Shown here piece after piece: positions 8,111 through 14,340 of a DNA stretch of 16,090 nt. The position numbers and the translations under genes are program-made. The stretch is from positions 1-16,090 of the forward strand of contig CABTMH010000185.1 of the NCBI GenBank assembly GCA_902485915.1. Direction: 5' to 3'. Source of the stretch: an uncultured Oribacterium sp. Its GTDB lineage: Bacteria; Bacillota; Clostridia; Lachnospirales; Lachnospiraceae. How positions within the stretch are numbered: position 1 is the stretch's first letter; every line of letters starts with the position of its first letter. The notes under the pieces were generated by a model. The model was not told the DNA's origin. It searched no databases and saw only the letters and a list, made by a program, of their open reading frames with translations.

Positions 8111-8139
8111 ATAATTCGTGCTTACATTTCACTTGTCAA
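8111..8139 (-). promoter_or_regulatory. Candidate sigma-A promoter for secA (distal)
   Basis: A perfect minus-strand TTGACA (8139-8134) lies 17 bases upstream of AATTAT (8116-8111), a 4/6 match to the -10 consensus. Together with the proximal promoter this suggests tandem starts for secA. The -35 is strong and the -10 is weak. Confidence 0.5.
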
Positions 8140-8238
8140 CTGGATTCAGGCAGAGAGACGTGTCGGGAAGCCGGAGGGCAGTTGCCGAATGAGCAGTAAT
8201 CTTTAACCAGCCGGATTATATTTTACATATCCATTACG

Positions 8239-8269
8239 TTGTAGAAATTTCTTCTATATATGGTATAAT
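8239..8269 (+). promoter_or_regulatory. Extended -10 promoter for hpf
   Basis: A consensus TATAAT at 8264-8269 is preceded by TGg, making an extended -10. The best -35 is TTGTAG at 8239-8244, with a long 19-base spacer, which an extended -10 can tolerate. Transcription would start near 8276, leaving a leader of about 48 bases with AAGGGAG at 8308-8314. That is too short to hold a raiA-type structured RNA. Confidence 0.7.
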
Positions 8270-8323
8270 ATAAATATCCTGAATGATCCACATTCGGAAA
8301 TCTTTTTAAGGGAGCGTGATTCT

Positions 8324-8854
8324 ATGAAGTTTAACATCACAGGAAGAAATGTTACTGTATCTGACGGCATGAAGGACCAGATCGATCGGAAGCTGGGCAA
8401 GTTATCGAAGTTCTTCAAGGAAGACACCATCTGCAACGTCACTCTCTCCACTGAGAAAAACAAGTATAAGGTCGAGGTGACCATCCCTGTAAGGGACGGT
8501 GTCATCCGTGCTGAGGAGATCACACCGGATAAGTTCCAGTCCCTCGATATGGTTGTAGACGTCATCGAGCGTCAGATTCGTAAGTATCGCACGAAGCTGA
8601 TCAATCGTCAGCAGGCCGCTGATTTCTCCGACGCCTTCGCAGAGGAGCTGGATGATGAGCTCGGTGAGGATGAGATCCAGATCGAGCGTACGAAGCACTT
8701 CAATCTGAAGCCGATGACCCCGGAAGAGGCTTGCCTCCAGATGGAGCTGGTCGGGCATACCTTCTTCGTATTCCAGAACGGCGATACTGGAAACATCGCT
8801 GTCGTTTATAAGAGAAAGCGCGGCAACTATGGTCTGATCGAGCCGGAGTACTGA
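8324..8854 (+). CDS. hpf: Long-form ribosome hibernation promoting factor
   Basis: This 176-residue protein has the S30AE fold at about 1-97 (MKFNITGRNVTVSDGMKDQI... with VEVTIPV and DMVVDVIERQIRKYR). A charged linker follows, then the C-terminal dimerisation domain at about 118-176 (ERTKHFNLKPMTPEEACLQMELVGHTFFVF...NYGLIEPEY). Having both domains identifies the long HPF of Firmicutes, which joins 70S ribosomes into inactive 100S dimers in stationary phase. The ATG has AAGGGAG 9 bases upstream and a good promoter at 8264. It is the only plus-strand gene here. It is divergent from secA, its usual neighbour in many Firmicutes, where the two are often co-directional. A terminator follows at 8862. 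Confidence 0.96.
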   Translation: MKFNITGRNVTVSDGMKDQIDRKLGKLSKFFKEDTICNVTLSTEKNKYKVEVTIPVRDGVIRAEEITPDKFQSLDMVVDVIERQIRKYRTKLINRQQAADFSDAFAEELDDELGEDEIQIERTKHFNLKPMTPEEACLQMELVGHTFFVFQNGDTGNIAVVYKRKRGNYGLIEPEY

Positions 8855-8861
8855 TCCCTGG

Positions 8862-8885
8862 AGAGGCCGGCAGGCCTCTTTATAA
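8862..8885 (+). terminator. Intrinsic terminator of hpf
   Basis: A 7-bp perfect stem (AGAGGCC with GGCCTCT) has a GGCA tetraloop and is followed by TTTATAAAAT. It begins 8 bases after the hpf stop. The T tract is short, and a second stronger hairpin lies 80 bases further on. Confidence 0.75.
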
Positions 8886-8964
8886 AATAGTACATTACAT
8901 CGAGTGGTATCCATCGTACGTCAGACAGGGATGCTGATCATCCATTCGTCATATGGACTCCATA

Positions 8965-9010
8965 AAACGAAGAACCCCTTAAGCTGTTTCGCTTAAGGGG
9001 TTCTTCGTTT
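8965..9010. terminator. Bidirectional terminator between hpf and the NlpC/P60 gene
   Basis: A perfect 20-bp inverted repeat (8965-8984 and 8991-9010) has a 6-base loop, TGTTTC. The plus strand ends in CGTTT and the minus strand in CGTTTTA, so it can terminate both converging transcripts. It starts 25 bases after the NlpC/P60 stop. Its outer arm shares the 10-mer AACGAAGAAC with the palindrome at 14270-14335. Confidence 0.85.
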
Positions 9011-9035
9011 GCTGTAAAGCCTCGCCCTCTTCTCA

Positions 9036-10160
9036 TCAGTTCTGGATGAAACGTCCATAGCCGACCGGTGTACGGTAATCGTAGCGTCCGGTGCAGATAC
9101 CGGTACGTGCATTCGCCGCATGGATGATGACACCATCGCCGGCATAGATCGCGACGTGGTTGATGTAATCGCCCGATGCGTAGAATACGAGGTCGCCCGG
9201 CTGGAGCTGCTCGAAGCTGATGGACTGTGCATTTGCGTACTGATCACGGGAGCTGCGTCCTGTCGTGATACCGAAGTGCTTGAAGACCTGCTGTACGAAG
9301 CCGGAGCAGTCGGCACCATCCGTGAGGGAAGTGCCGCCATAGACATACGGGTTTCCGAGGAACTGCTTCGCATACTGGATCAGCGCCTGACGGGAAGCCG
9401 TCGTCGCGATGACCGGAAGACTGCTGCTGATCGACTTTACGATGGAGGTGCCGGCCTCGATGACATTACTGCGACTTAAAATGCTCGTGCCTGCGTTGGT
9501 TACGGATGCACCGCTCTTTGTTTCCGAAGCGCTGCTCGTGCCGGTCGTTCCACTGTTGCTTCGTGTACCACTGATGGCATCACTGGCAGCCTGAATGATG
9601 TTTCCGGCGGCTGTGCTCACGCCGCTGGTGCTGGCATTTGTGAGGATATTCGCGGCTACACTGACCGTGCTCTTCTGTGAAGTGGACGTGGTACCTGTAG
9701 CACTCTGCGTGTTCTTCTTAAAAACGGCGAAATCATCGACCGAATCCACGATTTCCAGCAGGGTTTCCTTTCCTTCCGTCGAAGCCGCACCTTCCTGGAT
9801 CGTTTCGCCTGCCGTCGAGTCCTGCGCCACGGTATACTGTTCGCTGACAACATTGGCACTGGTCTCGTGAATCTCAGAAATTTTATACTCCGGAATCATG
9901 GAACCATCCGTCGCCGCAGCCAGATCCTGGTCGGAGATACCGAGCTCCTCATCCGATACCGGGCCGTCGCCGATGCCGATCAGGACCTCGTCCGCCAGCG
10001 CGGTCGTGGTGGTCGTCAGACTGAACATAAGAAGCAGGGCCAGCTTCAGCGCGAGCTTCCGCGTACGACGCTTCGGGGTATACGAAAAACCGGCATGCAG
10101 ATGCGCACCGGTTTCCTCTGCCATAGGATGCATAAGATGATTCATACTGGGTCTCTTCAC
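9036..10160 (-). CDS. Secreted NlpC/P60 cell-wall endopeptidase
   Basis: With the GTG start at 10160 the product has 374 residues. A basic stretch (PKRRTRK) leads into a signal peptide core (LALKLALLLMFSL) and a likely cut after TALA. A serine/threonine/alanine-rich linker of about 120 residues follows. The last 110 or so residues form an NlpC/P60 domain: YGGTSLTDGADCSGFV holds the catalytic cysteine, INHVAIYAG the histidine and IIHAANA the third polar residue. Such enzymes usually cut gamma-D-glutamyl-diaminopimelate stem peptides; no separate wall-binding repeat is visible. GGGAG lies 5 bases before this GTG. ATG at 10172 or 10145 are alternatives; the open frame up to 10301 overlaps the leader hairpins and is unlikely to be translated. 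It has its own promoter and probable attenuator. Confidence 0.9.
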   Translation of the reverse strand: MKRPSMNHLMHPMAEETGAHLHAGFSYTPKRRTRKLALKLALLLMFSLTTTTTALADEVLIGIGDGPVSDEELGISDQDLAAATDGSMIPEYKISEIHETSANVVSEQYTVAQDSTAGETIQEGAASTEGKETLLEIVDSVDDFAVFKKNTQSATGTTSTSQKSTVSVAANILTNASTSGVSTAAGNIIQAASDAISGTRSNSGTTGTSSASETKSGASVTNAGTSILSRSNVIEAGTSIVKSISSSLPVIATTASRQALIQYAKQFLGNPYVYGGTSLTDGADCSGFVQQVFKHFGITTGRSSRDQYANAQSISFEQLQPGDLVFYASGDYINHVAIYAGDGVIIHAANARTGICTGRYDYRTPVGYGRFIQN

Positions 10161-10233
10161 GTTTTCTCCCATACCTTTATCTGATCCGTGGGATCGCCGG
10201 AGCGGTCCGCGGCATGAAACGAAGATGTCTCTG

Positions 10234-10310
10234 AAAAAAGCCGCAAAAAAGCGGCGTTGCAAAGTCTGTTTCGAAGATTTCGAACACTTTAACTTTAGCA
10301 CAAACGCCGC
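10234..10310 (-). promoter_or_regulatory. Candidate transcription attenuator in the NlpC/P60 leader
   Basis: On the minus strand three complementary arms occur in order. Arm 1 is GCGGCGTT (10310-10303), arm 2 is AACGCCGC (10258-10251) and arm 3 is GCGGC (10244-10240), followed by six T (10239-10234). Arm 2 with arm 3 makes a terminator with a T6 loop. Arm 1 with arm 2 makes an alternative stem that would block it, extended inward by GC/GC and AAAG/CTTT and capped by a small TTCGA/TCGAA hairpin. The promoter at 10326-10354 places the start of transcription just upstream. I do not recognise it as a known riboswitch class. Confidence 0.6.
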
Positions 10311-10325
10311 GATCTTTCCTTATGA

Positions 10326-10354
10326 ATTATATTACAATTTACTTACGATGTAGA
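10326..10354 (-). promoter_or_regulatory. Candidate sigma-A promoter for the NlpC/P60 gene
   Basis: A consensus minus-strand TATAAT (10331-10326) lies 17 bases downstream of TCTACA (10354-10349), a 4/6 match to -35. Transcription would begin near 10319, giving a leader of about 160 bases that contains the candidate attenuator. Confidence 0.6.
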
Positions 10355-10355
10355 A

Positions 10356-10383
10356 GGCCGTTACTGTTCACTCGCCAACGGCC
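10356..10383. repeat. 7-bp inverted repeat upstream of the NlpC/P60 promoter
   Basis: GGCCGTT (10356-10362) and AACGGCC (10377-10383) are perfect complements around a 14-base loop. A second pair, AACCAG (10396-10401) and CTGGTT (10427-10432), lies next to it. Neither is followed by a T run. They could help end SDR transcription or bind a regulator of the NlpC/P60 promoter; both are guesses. Confidence 0.35.
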
Positions 10384-10436
10384 CGCTGCCACTGAAACCA
10401 GCCGATGCTTTCCGGCCGGTATTCGACTGGTTAAAG

Positions 10437-10527
10437 TTTCAGATCCAGCGACCATCGAAGCGGATGTAGAGAACGCATGAAATCAAGCCGGGGCTTCTTT
10501 CAGATCCAGCCACCGTCGAAGCGGATG
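10437..10527. repeat. Duplicated 3' tail of the SDR gene
   Basis: The last 27 coding bases of the SDR gene plus 3 flanking bases (10498-10527) recur at 10437-10466 with 28 of 30 identities, a period of 61 bases. The original encodes IRFDGGWI-stop and the copy encodes IRFDGRWI-stop, in a different frame from the gene and with no start. It looks like the remnant of a short duplication at the gene's end. Confidence 0.85.
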
Positions 10528-11354
10528 ATCTGTCCGGTGAGGTAGGCCGGTGCGGCGGCGAGGAGACGCACGAGGTCCGCGACCTCTGCCGGTGTACACA
10601 TACGGCCGTACGGGATCTCGTCCTCGAGCTGTGCCCGGTCCTCGGCGCTCATCCAGCCGTTCATGTCTGTATCGACGCAGCCGATGGCGATGGCATTGAC
10701 CGGGATATGGTTTGGTGCGAGTTCTTTCCCCAGTGCCTCGGTGAAGGCATTGACCGCGCCCTTCGTGAGGCTGTAGACCGACTCCATGGAGGCACCGACC
10801 ACGCCCCAGACAGAGCTCATGTTGAGGATGCGGCCCTCGGAGGCGCGCAGCAGATACGGAATCACTGCGCGGGTGAGGCGGAACATGTCCTTCACGTTGG
10901 CATCGAGCATCTCCTCGAGCTCGTCATCCGAGACGTCCTGGGCGAGACGGAAGGTCGAGATGCCGGCGTTGTTCACGAGGAGGAGGGCATCCTCCGGGGT
11001 CTCGATCCGCGTGCGTCGCCGGAATGCATCCTGCGGATCGTGTGATGAGCGCGGATCGCTCTTCTCTTCGCAGGCAGGACAGGCTTCAGGCTGCGTCCTT
11101 TCGAGATCTTCTTCTGTAAGGATCGGAAGGGGCTTCGTGCCCGGTGTACCGAGCAGCGCGGCGAGGATGTCGTCTGTGATCGGCCCATGCACGGTATGTA
11201 CCTCCGTCACGCTGCGGAGCTTCTCCGCCTCCTGCTCCAGGAGGTCGAAGCGGGAGCGGCAGTTCAGGATGAGCCGCCAGCCGTCGCCGGCCAATGTCTC
11301 TGCCACGGCTCTTCCCACGCCGCGGGAGGCACCTGTAATAATCGCTGTTTTCAT
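10500..11354 (-). CDS. ymfI: SDR oxidoreductase, probable elongation factor P 5-aminopentanone reductase
   Basis: This 284-residue short-chain dehydrogenase has the cofactor loop TGASRGVG at 7-14, NNAG at 128-131, Asn153, Ser181 in NMSSVWG, and Tyr194/Lys198 in YSLTK, so the full catalytic set is present. The segments SSVWG.VGAS, KELAPN.I.VNAIA.G..DTDMN and the C-terminal TGQII..DGGWI resemble the Clostridia YmfI-type reductase that completes the 5-aminopentanol modification of elongation factor P. That function is inferred, and a FabG-like reductase is the alternative. The start at 11354 has AAAGGA 5 bases upstream; the longer open frame to 11465 lacks such a site. Unusually, about 50 hydrophilic residues (about 70-120, including CPAC) are inserted before the NNAG strand, making it longer than the usual 240-250. 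The 3' end is partly duplicated downstream. Confidence 0.8.
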   Translation of the reverse strand: MKTAIITGASRGVGRAVAETLAGDGWRLILNCRSRFDLLEQEAEKLRSVTEVHTVHGPITDDILAALLGTPGTKPLPILTEEDLERTQPEACPACEEKSDPRSSHDPQDAFRRRTRIETPEDALLLVNNAGISTFRLAQDVSDDELEEMLDANVKDMFRLTRAVIPYLLRASEGRILNMSSVWGVVGASMESVYSLTKGAVNAFTEALGKELAPNHIPVNAIAIGCVDTDMNGWMSAEDRAQLEDEIPYGRMCTPAEVADLVRLLAAAPAYLTGQIIRFDGGWI

Positions 11355-11427
11355 AATTTCCTTTCCGAAGCATACGGCTGCACATAGGCAGCCCTGTATC
11401 TGCTGAAGCACACTCATTTTTATACGA

Positions 11428-11460
11428 AGCAAGCGGCAGCACAGGGTGCCGCCGCTTGCT
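11428..11460 (-). terminator. Hairpin between the TRIC gene and the SDR gene (second)
   Basis: AGCAAGCGGC (11428-11437) and GCCGCTTGCT (11451-11460) form a perfect 10-bp stem around 13 bases. On the minus strand it is followed by TCGTATAAAAA, not a T run, so it may stabilise a 3' end or act as a weak terminator before the SDR gene. Confidence 0.45.
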
Positions 11461-11467
11461 GTCATAC

Positions 11468-11487
11468 CGCAGGACGCCCATCCTGCG
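11468..11487 (-). terminator. Hairpin just after the TRIC gene (first)
   Basis: CGCAGGA (11468-11474) and TCCTGCG (11481-11487) form a perfect 7-bp stem with a 6-base loop, 33 bases after the stop of the upstream gene. The octamer TCATACCG flanks it on both sides (11462-11469 and 11502-11509). There is no T run. Confidence 0.4.
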
Positions 11488-11519
11488 ACTGCGCTGTGTT
11501 TTCATACCGGATGCCGCAA

Positions 11520-12194
11520 TCACTTGAAGGATGGCAGATTCCAGCGGAAGTAAATCGCGAGGAAGCGGATCAGAACCGTCACGATCATGCTGACCACCGC
11601 GGCGATCATCGTGCTTCCGAAGGAACCAGCCGGGCGGGCGATGACCGACAGGCCACAGTAGACGATGGCACCCACGATGGCCGCGATGCCATAGACACGC
11701 TTCCGCATGATGAGGGGCATCTGACCGGCGAAGATATCGCGGAGGATGCCACCGCCTATGCCGGTGAGGACGCCGACGAAGCAGGCGAGAAACATATTTG
11801 CTCCGTAGCCTGCATTGACCGCCGTACGACAGCCGACGACGACGAACGCGGCGAGACCGACGGAATCTGCGACGTTCAGGATGAAGTTCGAGCGGATACG
11901 ATTCCGGTCGATCTTATCCATATAGGTCTCGGTGGTCTGGCTACGCTCGAAGATGAAGTCGACGACGCAGGTGATGAAGGCGACCGTCACATAGACCGGC
12001 TTCGTGAACATCGCCGGCGGGATCTCGCCGAGGATGAGGTCACGGATCATACCGCCGCCGACCGCCGTCGCACAGCCGAGCACGATGGCACCGAAGATGT
12101 CCATCTTCCGCTCCTTCGCGACCATCACACCGGAAATCGCGAAGGCCACCGTGCCGATCATTTCGAGCATAAAAATCACATCATCAAAGCTCAT
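11520..12194 (-). CDS. TRIC-family (UPF0126) cation channel-like membrane protein
   Basis: This is a 224-residue, very hydrophobic protein with about seven transmembrane segments, built as two related halves. Each half carries the family motif: GGGMIRDLILGEIPP near residues 46-60 and GGGILRDIFAGQMP near 146-159. This is the bacterial TRIC (formerly UPF0126) family, whose characterised members are trimeric potassium-permeable channels. The physiological role in bacteria is uncertain. The ATG at 12194 lies 13 bases after the thrS stop with only a weak ribosome site (GAG) inside the end of thrS, so it is probably co-transcribed with thrS. Two hairpins follow its stop before the SDR gene. Confidence 0.9.
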   Translation of the reverse strand: MSFDDVIFMLEMIGTVAFAISGVMVAKERKMDIFGAIVLGCATAVGGGMIRDLILGEIPPAMFTKPVYVTVAFITCVVDFIFERSQTTETYMDKIDRNRIRSNFILNVADSVGLAAFVVVGCRTAVNAGYGANMFLACFVGVLTGIGGGILRDIFAGQMPLIMRKRVYGIAAIVGAIVYCGLSVIARPAGSFGSTMIAAVVSMIVTVLIRFLAIYFRWNLPSFK

Positions 12195-12207
12195 AACGAT
12201 CTCAGCT

Positions 12208-14094
12208 TCAGTCGATCTCGTCCGGAAGCTCGAGGGTGTGCTCTCTGTTCAGCTTCTGACAGAAAGCGACGAACTTATCGAGCGGAACGTTCTGAATCTG
12301 CTTGTTGGAGCCACGAACGTTGATGGATACGGTGTTCTCCTCTGCCTCGTGATCACCGAGTACGAGGATGTACGGATCCTTGTAGTTCTTGAAGCCCTTG
12401 ATCTTCGTCTTCATGTTCTTATCACTGTAGTCTGCTTCGACACGGATGCCGGCACTGAGGAGCGCCTCCTCTACCTTCTTCGCATAGGCGTTGTGCTCCT
12501 CACGGATCGGAACGAGGGCTACCTGATACGGATTCAGCCAGAACGGGAAGTTACCCTTGAAGTTTTCGATGATGATACCGATGAAACGCTCGAGAGAACC
12601 GTAGATCGCACGGTGGATAACGACCGGCATCTGCTGTGTACCGTCCTCCGCGGTGTAGTTCAGACCGAAGTTGTGCGGAAGCTGGAAGTCGAGCTGAACC
12701 GTACCACACTGCCACTCACGACCGAGTGCATCCTTGATCTGAAGGTCGATCTTCGGGCCATAGAATGCACCGTCGCCTTCATTGATCTCATAGCCGCCCT
12801 CGCCATACTTCTCGTCGAGGATGGACTTGAGGGATGCCTCTGCACGATTCCAGACGTCGAGATCACCCATGAAATCATCCGGTCTGGTGGAGAACTCTGC
12901 ACGGTAGGTGACACCGAAGGTCTTGTAGATCTCGTCTGCGATGGAGATTACATCAGCGATCTCATCCTTAATCTGAGACTCCATAACGAAGGTATGGTCA
13001 TCATCCTGACGGAACTCCTGTACACGGAAGAGACCGTTCATCTGACCGGACTTCTCCTTACGGTGCAGCACATCGTACTCGGAGTAACGGATCGGGAGCT
13101 CCTTATAGGAACGAAGCTTACGCTTGAAGGTGAGCATCGCGTTCGGGCAGTTCATCGGCTTCGCTGCCATGGTGTCGATGTTCTCACGGTTATAAACGAC
13201 AGAACCGGCCTGGATCTTCGCTACCTTCTTCTCGGCTGCCTCATCCTTATAGTCCTCGACTACGTTCTCGATATCGGCATCTGCCGTGGTGTAACCATCG
13301 ATACCCGGAACGATGAACATGTTGTTAAGATAGTGTGCCCAGTGACCGGAAACGAGCCAGAGACGCTTATTATTTACGAGCGGAGCCGCGATCTCGGTAT
13401 AGCCATGACGGCGCTGTACCTCACGGCTGTACTGAAGCAGTGCCTGATACATCTGCCATCCACGTGGCAGCCAGTATGGCATACCTGGAGCGGTCTCGTT
13501 AAACATGAAGAGCTCGAGCTGTGCACCGATCTTCTTATGGTCACGCTCACGTGCCTCCTCGATCATCTTTACGTGCTGCTTCAGCTCATCCTTCGTCGGG
13601 AATGCATACACATAGACACGCTGCATGTGGTCACGCTTCTCGTCGCCTCTCCAGTATGCTGCCGAACAGCTGTGGATCTGGTAAGCCGCGCTCATCAGCT
13701 CCTGTGAATTCTCTACGTGCGGTCCACGGCAGAGATCTACATAATCCTCACCGGTATAGTAAACAGAGATGGTCTCGTCCTCCGGAAGCTCCTCGATCAG
13801 CTCGAGCTTGAACTTCTGATCCTTGAAGATCTCCTTCGCCTCGGCCTTTGATACTTCCTTCCGTGTCCACGGCTCACGACGCTTGATGATCTCACGCATC
13901 TTGTTCTCGATGGCCTTGAAGTCCTCCTCACCGATGCTCTTGCCCTCCGGCAGTACGAAGTCATAGTAGCAGCCGTCCTCGATCTGAGGTCCGATGCCGT
14001 ACTGTACTTCCTTACCGTAGATCTCGATCACTGCCTTTGCGAGGATGTGTGCGAGGGAATGACGATACACCTGTAATAACTCTTCCTTTTCCAT
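12208..14094 (-). CDS. thrS: Threonyl-tRNA synthetase lacking the TGS domain
   Basis: This 628-residue class II synthetase charges tRNA-Thr. The editing domain comes first, with HSLAH at 12-16 and the LCRGPHV segment near 121-127. The catalytic domain has MNCP with zinc ligand Cys316, QDDDH with His367, and VVIHRAIYGSLERF with His494, completing the zinc site. An anticodon-binding domain runs from about 525 to the end. In E. coli ThrS the HxxxH pair is at 73/77; here it is at 12/16, so the N-terminal TGS domain is absent. About 45 extra residues (262-308, rich in acidic and lysine residues) lie between SGHWAHYLNNMF and AAKPMNCP. The start has AAAGGAG 8 bases upstream. The frame stays open to 14307, but that stretch is hairpin-rich and not TGS-like. 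Expression is under T-box control. Confidence 0.96.
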   Translation of the reverse strand: MEKEELLQVYRHSLAHILAKAVIEIYGKEVQYGIGPQIEDGCYYDFVLPEGKSIGEEDFKAIENKMREIIKRREPWTRKEVSKAEAKEIFKDQKFKLELIEELPEDETISVYYTGEDYVDLCRGPHVENSQELMSAAYQIHSCSAAYWRGDEKRDHMQRVYVYAFPTKDELKQHVKMIEEARERDHKKIGAQLELFMFNETAPGMPYWLPRGWQMYQALLQYSREVQRRHGYTEIAAPLVNNKRLWLVSGHWAHYLNNMFIVPGIDGYTTADADIENVVEDYKDEAAEKKVAKIQAGSVVYNRENIDTMAAKPMNCPNAMLTFKRKLRSYKELPIRYSEYDVLHRKEKSGQMNGLFRVQEFRQDDDHTFVMESQIKDEIADVISIADEIYKTFGVTYRAEFSTRPDDFMGDLDVWNRAEASLKSILDEKYGEGGYEINEGDGAFYGPKIDLQIKDALGREWQCGTVQLDFQLPHNFGLNYTAEDGTQQMPVVIHRAIYGSLERFIGIIIENFKGNFPFWLNPYQVALVPIREEHNAYAKKVEEALLSAGIRVEADYSDKNMKTKIKGFKNYKDPYILVLGDHEAEENTVSINVRGSNKQIQNVPLDKFVAFCQKLNREHTLELPDEID

Positions 14095-14116
14095 TTGTTT
14101 CTCCTTTGAATGTTTC

Positions 14117-14269
14117 AAAACCAGCCCTTTGGGTCGGCTGATTTCGTGTCTGGACAACCGGTCCAGTGCCACACGGCGAATCTCTGCGCCTTGCTCGCGG
14201 TAGCATCTCATCTCGAATTCCCTTCGGGAATCCTCGATGTAGACAGGCAGAGGCGCTACGCGCCTTGCC
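14117..14269 (-). other. Cluster of hairpins between the T-box and thrS
   Basis: In minus-strand order: 14269-14246 (GGCA-AGGCGC, loop GTA, GCGCCT-TGCC); 14239-14209 (CATC, tandem GA/GA mismatch, then an 8-bp stem with loop GAA); 14190-14175 (GGCG/CGCC); 14175-14145 (CGTGT and CTGGAC stems with a GGCA bulge); and 14140-14117 (CAGCC/GGCTG followed by GTTTTG), which is terminator-like and ends 9 bases before the thrS ribosome site. GCTACCGCGAG at 14204-14194 resembles a T-box core with its tRNA-pairing UGG lost. No gene is recognised here. Confidence 0.5.
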
Positions 14270-14335
14270 CACTTTCCGAGTCTGAACGAAGAACGGAATA
14301 TAAACACTCCGTTCTTCGTTCAGACTCGGAAAGTG
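14270..14335. repeat. 28-bp perfect palindrome with 10-base loop
   Basis: Arms 14270-14297 and 14308-14335 are perfect complements over 28 bp around the AT-rich loop ATATAAACAC. The structure abuts a hairpin on one side and lies 5 bases beyond the T-box terminator tract on the other. Neither strand has a T run after it, so it is not an ordinary terminator. As RNA it would be a long duplex suitable for RNase III, which is an inference. Confidence 0.9.
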
Positions 14336-14340
14336 CTACC

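Noticed and set aside
8200..8215. CTTTAACCAG near 8201 matching CTGGTTAAAG near 10427 as a long-range inverted repeat
   Set aside because: Only 10 bases match, the flanks are unrelated, and no element is bounded by them.
7970..8323. raiA-motif structured RNA upstream of hpf
   Set aside because: The extended -10 promoter at 8264 leaves a leader of only about 48 bases, and no complex fold is evident in the rest of the gap.
10265..10300. CTAAAGTT on the minus strand as a sigma-28 (flagellar/autolysin) -35 element for the NlpC/P60 gene
   Set aside because: No GCCGATAA-like -10 lies at the proper spacing, while a better sigma-A promoter is just upstream.
10161..10301. Longer NlpC/P60 start at GTG 10301
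   Set aside because: It would translate through the terminator-like hairpin and T runs of the leader, and it would place an implausibly long basic region before the signal peptide.
10161..10320. c-di-AMP (ydaO/yuaA) riboswitch upstream of the NlpC/P60 gene
   Set aside because: Expected by gene context, but the leader before the terminator is only about 85 bases and I cannot find the conserved purine-rich core of that class.
14095..14307. In-frame N-terminal extension of thrS that might encode a TGS domain
   Set aside because: The 71 residues do not resemble TGS, the stretch overlaps the palindrome and hairpin cluster, and a strong AAAGGAG site precedes the ATG at 14094.
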